Below, piece by piece: positions 12,707 through 18,405 of a DNA stretch of 18,405 bases. The stretch is from JBFWUW01 sp050247075 (GTDB lineage: Bacteria > Planctomycetota > Planctomycetia > Pirellulales > JBFWUW01). Both the position numbers and the translations under genes were made by a program. Every line of letters starts with the position of its first letter. Position 1 is the first letter of the stretch. The DNA lies in NCBI GenBank assembly GCA_050247075.1, contig JBFWUW010000101.1:1-18405 (forward strand), in the 5' to 3' direction. The notes under the pieces are model-generated. The model saw only the letters and a list, made by a program, of their open reading frames with translations. It made no database searches and was not told where the DNA came from.

Positions 12707-13815
12707 TATATCGTTATCCGCCTGTCGCGGGCCGTTACTGTCCATCGCGCCGTCGCCTGGCCTTGTTCGACGACGATGACTTCCCGGTGCAGGGCGACGG
12801 TGGGGCAGACGTGAAAGGGGATGGCATAGAGGATGTCGCCCACGGAATGCCGATCGGCCAGGGACGTTTCCACCGCGATGTGTTCCTCGCTGTGGTTGAC
12901 CATTTTGGCGTCGGGCAGATCGAGCCAGACGGCCCGCGGGTCGGGGTTGTCGGGGGAGACGGCCTTGTATCCCAGGTCCATGCACAGGCGGCCGGGGCCG
13001 GGCTTGCTGATCACCCGCGACAGCAACACGGCGGCGTGCAGAAATTGCAGATCGGGGAATTTGGTTTCGTAGCTGATATCCCAGTATGTACAGGTGCCGG
13101 GGCTGCACTGCCGGTCGGCATGGCGGGCGTGGATGGGAAAGGTTGGCGTTCCGCCAGCCACGACGCGCGGGCGAGGAAAACCCAGCCGGACCAATTCCTC
13201 GCGCATTTGTTCCGCCGGGGCGAAGGCCTCGTCGCAGGCGCGGCGGCGTTCTTCGATCTCTTTCTGCCGCACATGGCCATCGTAGACGTGCAGGCCGACA
13301 GGCTTTACGCCCGGCAGGTCGTCGAGAAGCCGATAGAGGGCGACAGCCGCCGGTCCCGGTTGAATGCCCGTGCGGCCCATGCCGACATCGATATCGAGCC
13401 AGATATCGACCGTGGCTCCGGCGGCGATGAGTGCCACCGAGAGGCCACGAATGGCCTCCGCGTCATCGGCTATCGCGGAAAACCGGGTGGCGGGAAACGC
13501 CCGCACCAGTTGAGCGAAGCGTGTGGCTTTGGGCCCCAGCGGCTGATAGGCCAGCATGCAATCGGGAGCGTCGCAACGGGCAACCATTTCGGCCTCGGCC
13601 AGCGTGGCGACCTTGAACTGATGGATGCCGGCCGCCATTTGCATGCGGATGATCTCGGCCGTCTTGTGCGTTTTGACGTGCGGACGCAAATTCTGCACGC
13701 CGCCCGCGTAGGCAATCATCCGCCGGACGTTCTCGGCCACGCGGTCACGAAAGACCAGCAAGGCCGGCGAGTCGATCTCATCGGCGTTCGCGATCTGGTA
13801 CCAAGGAGCAGACAT
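12706..13815 (-). CDS. D-threonine aldolase / D-serine dehydratase family PLP enzyme
   Basis: This 369-aa protein matches the fold-type III family of metal-activated D-threonine aldolases and eukaryotic-type D-serine dehydratases. The N-terminal barrel opens with IDSPALLVFRDRVAENV and the PLP-lysine segment LRPHVKTHKT (K48 expected to hold PLP). It continues through VDIWLDIDVGMGRTG and GLHVYDGH, with GGTPTFP as the likely phosphate-binding turn. Near the C-terminus PFHVCPTV supplies His335 and Cys337. That is the HxC zinc pair of chicken-type D-serine dehydratase, whereas classical D-threonine aldolase has HxD. It therefore cleaves or dehydrates a D-beta-hydroxy amino acid, yielding glycine plus aldehyde, or pyruvate plus ammonia. 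The ATG at 13815 is used, with GAGG 7 bases upstream; a TTG six bases earlier is possible. It is divergent from the DUF1501 gene. Confidence 0.92.
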   Translation of the reverse strand: MSAPWYQIANADEIDSPALLVFRDRVAENVRRMIAYAGGVQNLRPHVKTHKTAEIIRMQMAAGIHQFKVATLAEAEMVARCDAPDCMLAYQPLGPKATRFAQLVRAFPATRFSAIADDAEAIRGLSVALIAAGATVDIWLDIDVGMGRTGIQPGPAAVALYRLLDDLPGVKPVGLHVYDGHVRQKEIEERRRACDEAFAPAEQMREELVRLGFPRPRVVAGGTPTFPIHARHADRQCSPGTCTYWDISYETKFPDLQFLHAAVLLSRVISKPGPGRLCMDLGYKAVSPDNPDPRAVWLDLPDAKMVNHSEEHIAVETSLADRHSVGDILYAIPFHVCPTVALHREVIVVEQGQATARWTVTARDRRITI

Positions 13816-13822
13816 GGTCAAT

Positions 13823-13887
13823 CCTCAAATATTGGCGGGCGGACCGACAGGCGGCTGACGATGCGGTGCATTCGCCGCTATTTGAGG
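13823..13887 (-). promoter_or_regulatory. Leader inverted repeat that could mask the aldolase ribosome site
   Basis: On the minus strand CCTCAAATA (13887-13879) is perfectly complementary to TATTTGAGG (13831-13823). The second arm contains the GAGG ribosome site 7 bases before the ATG. A further GCGG/CCGC-type pairing is possible inside the 47-base loop. If both arms are in the transcript, folding would hide the ribosome site. A promoter-like pair overlaps the first arm, so the transcript may begin inside it. The rest of the 566-base divergent gap holds the inverted repeat at 14054-14182 and a candidate DUF1501 promoter; no gene was seen. Confidence 0.45.
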
Positions 13888-13908
13888 CAGCAGGCGCATG
13901 GTTGTCAA
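13880..13908 (-). promoter_or_regulatory. Candidate promoter of the aldolase-family gene
   Basis: A perfect -35 TTGACA (13908-13903) stands 17 bp from TCAAAT (13885-13880), a 4 of 6 match to the -10 consensus. It lies 65 bases or more upstream of the start codon. The -10 overlaps the upstream arm of the leader inverted repeat. Confidence 0.45.
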
Positions 13909-14053
13909 ACGAAGGCAGATCGCTGTAGGAGGCGTCTACCGACGGCGACAATACGCGTTCCCTCCCGAAGGCCGAAACCGCGGAGGCACCGCATCCTGAT
14001 ACTGGCCCTCGTTATTGCGTGTTCACCAAGATGGGGCCGCTGCTCGGAGAAAG

Positions 14054-14182
14054 CCACGAATCGAACGAATTTAACGAATAGGAGTTCTAAGGAACGATTT
14101 TGCTCGGATGCCGCGACGCCCTGTTCCCACATGGCAAGTTTCCATGCGGAAAAGCCATTCGTTAGATTCGTTCGATTCGTGG
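14054..14182. repeat. 26-bp inverted repeat made of 9-bp units
   Basis: The left arm (14054-14079) and right arm (14157-14182) are inverted copies with one mismatch in 26. The left arm is three 9-base units, CCACGAATC, GAACGAATT and TAACGAAT(A), consensus NNACGAATN. The 77 bases between the arms include a small CATGG/CCATG hairpin. Both arms point inward and the whole is 129 bp, so it could be a small mobile-type (MITE-like) or palindromic intergenic repeat. No target-site duplication was noticed. Confidence 0.75.
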
Positions 14183-14298
14183 TCCTAACTAAGCCCGGGA
14201 TAGAAGACGATCCACATTGATATCTCATGCTTGCATTAACTTCTATTATCCCTGGACGGACTTACCGCGTCATGAATTTCGACAATCGGCCGATCGGA

Positions 14299-14327
14299 TT
14301 GCCATGCCGCGGCGGAACGCATAAACT
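14299..14327 (+). promoter_or_regulatory. Candidate promoter of the DUF1501 gene
   Basis: TTGCCA (14299-14304) and TAAACT (14322-14327) are 17 bp apart, matching consensus at 5 and 4 of 6 positions, and lie 55 bases before the ATG at 14382. It is a pattern match only. Confidence 0.35.
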
Positions 14328-14381
14328 ATCCCTCATGTTTGTGGTCGCTTGGGTTGTGCCGTCCGCGACGAGGATTTCCGC

Positions 14382-15728
14382 ATGCTGACTTTCACCGGTG
14401 CTCGACGAAATAACTTTTGCGACCGTGTTGCGCGGCGCGATTTTCTGAAAATCGGCGGGCTGGCGATGGGCGGGTTGTCGCTGCCGCAAATGTTGCGGGC
14501 GGAACAGAAGACAGGCGAAATGGCGGCGCGGCACAAGGGGATCATCATGATCTACATGCCGGGCGGGCCCCCGCATCAAGACATGTACGATCTGAAGCCA
14601 GACGCTCCGATGGAGATTCGCGGCGAGTTCGAACCTATCGCCACCAACGTGCCGGGCATTGAGATCTGCGAGCACATGCCGCGGTTGGCCACGCGGATGG
14701 ACCGGTTTGCCATTGTCCGCTCACTGGTCGGTTCCGACGGCGCACATGCCTCGACCGTTTGCACATCGGGCTGGCCTTGGAGCAATCAGCCGCCCGGCAA
14801 GTGGCCGCAGATTGGCGCGTTTGTTTCAGCCTTGCAAGGGACGACCGATGCGGCTATTCCGGCGGCGGCCGACCTTTCCATGCACATGCAGCATTTGCCG
14901 TACAACGTGCCAGCCGCGGGCTTTTTAGGGGCTGGCCATACGCCCTTTCGCCCCGACGGCGAAGTGCTGGCGGACCTGGCGGTGGCACCGGCGGGTATGA
15001 GCCGCCTGGCCGACCGCAAGACGTTGCTGGAAGGGCTGGACCGTTTCCGCCGACAAAGCGATGCGGCCCGCTCCGCCAGCGATTTTGATGATTGCACCAG
15101 CCAGGCATTCGACCTGCTGACCAGCAGCAAAGTGGCCGAAGCCTTGGACCTCGACCGCGAGGATGCCGCTGTACGCGAGCGTTATGGAAAGGACGACCCC
15201 GAGGCATTGCCTTATAGCAAAGCGGGATACCAGGCGCTGATGTCGCGTTTTCTGTTGGCGCGGAGGTTGATTGAAGCGGGCGTGCGCTGCGTAACGGTAT
15301 CGTTTGCCGATTTCGACTGGCATGGCAACAACTTTGTGTATGGCCGCAAGGTGCTGCCGCTGTTCGATCAAGGGATCACCGCCTTGGTCGATGACCTGCA
15401 CGAGAGGGGGCTGGCCGAGGATGTCAGTGTGGTGGCTTGGGGCGAGTTCGGCCGCACGCCACGCATCAATGACAGAGCCGGGCGCGACCATTGGCCGCAA
15501 GTCAGTTGCGCTTTGCTGGCGGGCGGAGGCATGCGAATGGGCCAGGCTTTGGGCACGACCAATCGCCTGGGCGAGTTTGCCGTTGACCGACCGATCCACT
15601 ATCAAGATGTTCTGGCCACGCTGTACCGGCGGATTGGCATCGATCCCGAGCAGGCCCTGGTCCGCGACCTGTCTGGCCGTCCCCGGTATCTGTTGGACCG
15701 ACGCCAGCCGATTGCCGAGTTAGTCTAG
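14382..15728 (+). CDS. Tat-exported DUF1501 domain protein
   Basis: This 448-aa protein begins at an ATG with GAGGA upstream; an earlier start in frame (14349) is less likely. Its N-terminus has a twin-arginine motif, ARRDFLKIGGLAMGG (17-31), so it should be exported folded by the Tat system. The body has the family order: IIMIYMPGGPPHQDMYD (54-70), PDAPMEIRGEF, VPGIEICEHMPRLA, RFAIVRSL, then DWHGNNF, VVAWGEFGRTPRIN, GRDHWP and DRPIHYQDVLATLYRRIGID. DUF1501 proteins belong to the alkaline-phosphatase/sulfatase-like superfamily and are very numerous in planctomycetes, often paired with DUF1553/DUF1549 cytochrome-like proteins. No such partner is adjacent here. The substrate is unknown; metal-dependent hydrolysis is possible. 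The M81 gene follows 172 bases later on the same strand. Confidence 0.93.
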   Translation: MLTFTGARRNNFCDRVARRDFLKIGGLAMGGLSLPQMLRAEQKTGEMAARHKGIIMIYMPGGPPHQDMYDLKPDAPMEIRGEFEPIATNVPGIEICEHMPRLATRMDRFAIVRSLVGSDGAHASTVCTSGWPWSNQPPGKWPQIGAFVSALQGTTDAAIPAAADLSMHMQHLPYNVPAAGFLGAGHTPFRPDGEVLADLAVAPAGMSRLADRKTLLEGLDRFRRQSDAARSASDFDDCTSQAFDLLTSSKVAEALDLDREDAAVRERYGKDDPEALPYSKAGYQALMSRFLLARRLIEAGVRCVTVSFADFDWHGNNFVYGRKVLPLFDQGITALVDDLHERGLAEDVSVVAWGEFGRTPRINDRAGRDHWPQVSCALLAGGGMRMGQALGTTNRLGEFAVDRPIHYQDVLATLYRRIGIDPEQALVRDLSGRPRYLLDRRQPIAELV

Positions 15729-15825
15729 TGCTCTGTCTAATCTTTAATGATGGGTGGTAGCATGACTTCGTCGCACTAGGTATTCCTTGCCTCCAAACCA
15801 CTTGCGTGTTTGTCGGCGTTGCGTG

Positions 15826-15846
15826 CAACCCAGCAAAGCTGGGTTG
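15826..15846. repeat. Perfect 9-bp palindromic hairpin between DUF1501 and M81 genes
   Basis: CAACCCAGC-AAA-GCTGGGTTG is a perfect 9-bp stem with a 3-base loop, 97 bases after the DUF1501 stop codon and 54 bases before the next start. No T-tract follows on either strand, so it is not a standard intrinsic terminator. Confidence 0.5.
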
Positions 15847-15900
15847 ACGCTCCACTAGCCGTGGGGCCGCAACGATCCGCTTGCCCATTGTTGATCGCCC

Positions 15901-17409
15901 ATGCGCATCGCCATTGCCCAGTTGTCGCAAGAGAGCAACACCTTTAACCCGCTGCCAACCACGCGGCAAAACTTTGAGGACTTCGGCCATTTCCGCGGGA
16001 CCGACGTAGTCGAACGGATGGCCGATGTAAACGAGTTGGGGGGCTTTATCCAGTCGCTGCGGCAATGGCCCGAAGCGCCCGAGATTGTACCGCTGGTACG
16101 GTTGATGGCCTGGCCTTCTGGCATGGCTACCGCGGATACCTTCGAGTGGGCGCGGGACGAAATTATTCAACCGCTGGCGGCCCAATTGCCCGTGGATGGC
16201 GTGCTGTTGTCGCTGCATGGCGCGATGGTGGCCGACCAACATTTTGACGTAGAAGGCGAGATGCTGTCGGCGGTGCGGGCGGTGGTGGGTGCCAACGTGC
16301 CGATTGTGGCCACGCTCGATCTGCATGCCAGCGTCACTCGCCGCATGGCCGAACAGGCCGACGCACTGGTGCTGTTCCACACCGCCCCGCACCTGGATGT
16401 GTTTGAAACCGGACAGCGCGGTGCCGCGCTGCTGCGGCGGATCCTGGTGGATGGTGCCCGGCCGGTGACGGCTTTCGTGCGGATTCCGGCGGTGATTCCG
16501 GCTGAGATGGCCAACACCCAAGACCCGGCCAGCCCCAGTTATTCACTGCGCGAGTTGACACAGCGACTCGACGGATTGCCCGGCATCTTGGCGGCGGGCT
16601 GGGCCTCGGTGCAACCGTGGCTGGATGTTCCCGACTTGGGAAGCACGGCTCTGGTGGTGGCCGATGGCCAGCCAGAATTGGCGAGCCGCACGGCCGCCGA
16701 GTTAGCGCAGGCGTTGTGGGATCGGCGAACGAAGCTTCTGCCCGACCTGGCTGAGATTGAACCAGCCATCCGTGACGCCTTCGACCGCAAGGCGGGTCTG
16801 ACCGTGCTGAGTGACTCGGCCGACGCCACCACATCGGGCGCGCCGGGGGACAGCACCTGGCTGTTGCGGGAGATGCTGAAGTACGATTGGCCGCGACCAG
16901 CACTGGTGCCGATGGTTGCGCCGGAGATTGTGGAACAGGCGAGGCTGTTAGGCGTGGGCAACACGTTGACTGGACCACTGGGTGGGCGCCGTGACACGCG
17001 GTTTTCGCAGCCGGTGCAAGTTAGCGCCCGCGTGGAGCGGCTTTTCGACGCGCAATTTATCCTGCAAGGACATCTGGCCAAGAACCTGGCCATCGACATG
17101 GGACCGTCGGTGGTGCTGCGCGTGGGAAATGTCCACATTCTGGCAACCACCCGTAGCGGCCCGCACTTTGCCCCACAGTTCTTTCAAACCGCCGGCTGCG
17201 ACCCCTACGCCGCGCAATTGCTGATCGCCAAGAGCCCTTGTGGTTTCCGCGCGGCCTACGCCCCTCATGCCGCCAAAATCTCGGTCGTCCGCGCGCCGGG
17301 TTGCGCCCCTGCCGACTATTGGCGCTACCCGTACCAGCATGTTACGCATCCCGTTTGGCCGTGGGATGAGATGGATGAGTGGAGTCCGGATGTGGTTATG
17401 ATGGGGTGA
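15901..17409 (+). CDS. M81 family metallopeptidase (MlrC / microcystinase C homologue)
   Basis: This 502-aa protein matches the MlrC family, named for the enzyme that finishes breakdown of linear microcystin. Most bacteria carrying it do not degrade microcystin, so the true substrate is probably another small peptide or amide. Family motifs in order are QLSQESNTFNP (7-17), GVLLSLHGAMV (100-110), ATLDLHA (137-143), FHTAPHLDVFETG (159-171), SDSADATTSGAPGDST (304-319) and TTRSGPHFAPQFF (416-428). The His, Asp and Glu residues in these segments are the expected zinc ligands. There is no signal peptide, so it is cytoplasmic. The ATG at 15901 directly opens the first strand (MRIAIAQLSQE); no ribosome site is visible. 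Length is usual for the family. Array D begins 8 bases after its stop codon. Confidence 0.92.
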   Translation: MRIAIAQLSQESNTFNPLPTTRQNFEDFGHFRGTDVVERMADVNELGGFIQSLRQWPEAPEIVPLVRLMAWPSGMATADTFEWARDEIIQPLAAQLPVDGVLLSLHGAMVADQHFDVEGEMLSAVRAVVGANVPIVATLDLHASVTRRMAEQADALVLFHTAPHLDVFETGQRGAALLRRILVDGARPVTAFVRIPAVIPAEMANTQDPASPSYSLRELTQRLDGLPGILAAGWASVQPWLDVPDLGSTALVVADGQPELASRTAAELAQALWDRRTKLLPDLAEIEPAIRDAFDRKAGLTVLSDSADATTSGAPGDSTWLLREMLKYDWPRPALVPMVAPEIVEQARLLGVGNTLTGPLGGRRDTRFSQPVQVSARVERLFDAQFILQGHLAKNLAIDMGPSVVLRVGNVHILATTRSGPHFAPQFFQTAGCDPYAAQLLIAKSPCGFRAAYAPHAAKISVVRAPGCAPADYWRYPYQHVTHPVWPWDEMDEWSPDVVMMG

Positions 17410-17416
17410 GGGGGTT

Positions 17417-17458
17417 TGCAGTTTTCAGTTTTCAGTTCATACCTCATACCTTATCCCT
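17417..17458. repeat. Heptamer array D
   Basis: Six 7-base units are in phase: TGCAGTT, TTCAGTT x2, CATACCT x2, TATCCCT. The TTCAGTT units are the same repeat as the TTTTCAG block of array C in a different register. The array occupies most of the 64-base gap between the M81 gene and the hydrolase gene. Confidence 0.75.
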
Positions 17459-17473
17459 TCCCGGAAATCGCCC

Positions 17474-18405
17474 ATGCTCATCCGCGCCCCCTTGCTTTAC
17501 CTTCTCTCTCTGCTCGCTGTTGTTGGCTTGGCGGAGGAACCGCGGTCGGAGTATCCATTTTTGAAGTTTGTTCACCAACAGGCGGAGGAGCTGCGGAAGG
17601 AACATACGGCTGCACCGGAAAGCAAAGAGGCTTGGGAGGCAGCGCGGGCTGAAATCCGCCGACAATTGCTGTCGGCCTGGGGAGGTTTTCCCTCGGAGCC
17701 TTGTCCACTAGACGTGCAAAAGCTGGGCGATCTTGATCGCGACGGTTATCGCATCGAGAAGCTGATGTTTCAGACGCGGCCGGGAATTTGGATGACGGCC
17801 CATGCCTATGTGCCAAAGGGCGAGGGGAAATTTCCGGCGGTGCTCAATGTGCATGGGCACTGGCGCGAGGCCAAGCAATCGCCGCAGGTGCAAGCCCGTT
17901 GCCTGGGGCTGGTGAAGCTGGGATTTTTGGTACTGGCGGTGGATGCCTTTGGCGCGGGCGAGCGGGCTGTTGGCGAGGCGCTGGGCGAGTACCACGGCGA
18001 AATGACGGCCGCCACGCTGTGGCCGGTGGGTCTGCCGCTATCGGGCTTGCAGGTTTACGAAAACATGCGGGCCGTTGACTACTTGCAATCTCGGCCCGAC
18101 GTTGATGCCGCGAATATCGGCATCACGGGTGCCAGCGGCGGCGGCAACCAGTCGATGTACGCCGGAGCCTGGGACGAGCGGTTGAAGGCGGTCGTGCCGG
18201 TCTGCTCGGTTGGCACTTACGATGCCTACCTGGGAGCGGCCTGCTGCATGTGCGAGGTCGTGCCCGGCGCGCTGCGGTTTTCCGGCGAGGGGGACATTCT
18301 GGGGCTGGTCGCGCCGCGGGGGCTGATGGTGATTAGCGCCACCAGAGACGCCTTTCAATTCTCCGTCGGAGAAGCCCGCAAGTCACTGCATTACGCGCAG
18401 CCCGT
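17474..18405 (+). CDS. Secreted alpha/beta hydrolase, acetyl-xylan-esterase-like, 3' partial
   Basis: The frame opens at an ATG at 17474 and runs without a stop to the right edge, giving 310 visible residues of a longer protein. Residues 1-20 are a signal peptide (hydrophobic LLYLLSLLAVVGLA before EEP). The alpha/beta hydrolase core has PAVLNVHGHW (121-130, oxyanion loop), VLAVDAFGAGER (153-164), and the nucleophile elbow GASGGG with Ser221. ATRDAF follows, with Asp282 as the likely acid; the catalytic His would lie beyond the edge. The layout resembles planctomycete acetyl-xylan-esterase or Abhydrolase_7-type proteins, so ester hydrolysis on a polysaccharide is the best guess; peptidase activity cannot be excluded. 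It follows the M81 gene by 64 bases. An ATCCCTTCCCGGA stretch upstream holds no strong ribosome site. Confidence 0.85.
   Translation, partial: MLIRAPLLYLLSLLAVVGLAEEPRSEYPFLKFVHQQAEELRKEHTAAPESKEAWEAARAEIRRQLLSAWGGFPSEPCPLDVQKLGDLDRDGYRIEKLMFQTRPGIWMTAHAYVPKGEGKFPAVLNVHGHWREAKQSPQVQARCLGLVKLGFLVLAVDAFGAGERAVGEALGEYHGEMTAATLWPVGLPLSGLQVYENMRAVDYLQSRPDVDAANIGITGASGGGNQSMYAGAWDERLKAVVPVCSVGTYDAYLGAACCMCEVVPGALRFSGEGDILGLVAPRGLMVISATRDAFQFSVGEARKSLHYAQP

Noticed and set aside
12763..14220. 485-codon plus-strand open frame
   Set aside because: It lies antisense to the whole aldolase gene and continues through the intergenic inverted repeat. The minus-strand frame has all family motifs; the plus frame has none. 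It results from high GC.
15502..16521. 339-codon minus-strand open frame
   Set aside because: It overlaps the end of the DUF1501 gene and the start of the M81 gene, both with strong family motifs. Its sequence is low in hydrophobic structure and resembles no family.

Overview
The window looks like a chromosomal contig from an uncultured planctomycete, probably of the Pirellulales type. The call rests on the gene content: a Tat-exported DUF1501 protein, a secreted DUF1573 repeat protein, an M81 (MlrC-type) metallopeptidase, a D-threonine-aldolase-family enzyme, tandem PilZ domains and a Gly/Tyr-rich secreted protein. High GC with long spurious antisense ORFs also fits. No rRNA, tRNA, CRISPR array, integrase or insertion sequence was recognised. 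The first 13 bases equal the 3' end of the Illumina adapter, so the left edge is an assembly artefact.

Layout, left to right. (1) 13-1152 (+): 5'-truncated protein joining a cyclase/prenyltransferase-like helical-repeat region to a SAM methyltransferase, followed by a strong hairpin. (2) 1650-2657 (+): secreted DUF1573 protein with a candidate promoter and a structured leader. (3) 2731-5758 (-): ferrous-iron operon, read as feoA - feoA - feoB - FeoB-associated Cys-rich protein. A sigma70-like promoter with a Fur-box-like operator at its expected start site lies upstream. (4) 5917-6324 (+): small membrane protein with an HExxH motif, divergent from feo. (5) 6512-7339 (+): tandem PilZ protein, convergent with the next block. 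(6) 7350-10671 (-): bacterial PH-domain membrane protein, SpoU/TrmH RNA methyltransferase, a secreted protein that I read as two SPOR-like modules, and an RdgB/HAM1 nucleotide diphosphatase. (7) 11032-11430 (-): Gly/Tyr-rich secreted protein with a textbook intrinsic terminator. (8) 11683-12555 (-): KaiC/RecA-like ATPase. (9) 12706-13815 (-): D-threonine aldolase / D-serine dehydratase family enzyme with a notable 5' leader. (10) 14382-18405 (+): DUF1501 protein, M81 metallopeptidase, and the start of a secreted alpha/beta hydrolase cut by the right edge.

The most coherent functional unit is the iron-uptake operon with its operator. The most unusual structural signal is a set of four intergenic arrays of degenerate 7-bp units (10738-10800, 11569-11652, 12560-12706, 17417-17458). 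Three cluster around the Gly/Tyr-rich and KaiC-like genes. The longest fills the gap between two genes, from 5 bases before one start codon to the first base of the next gene's stop codon. Other structured non-coding DNA includes a 26-bp inverted repeat built of 9-bp units, a leader inverted repeat that could mask the ribosome binding site of the aldolase gene, and several GC-rich hairpins without T-tracts.
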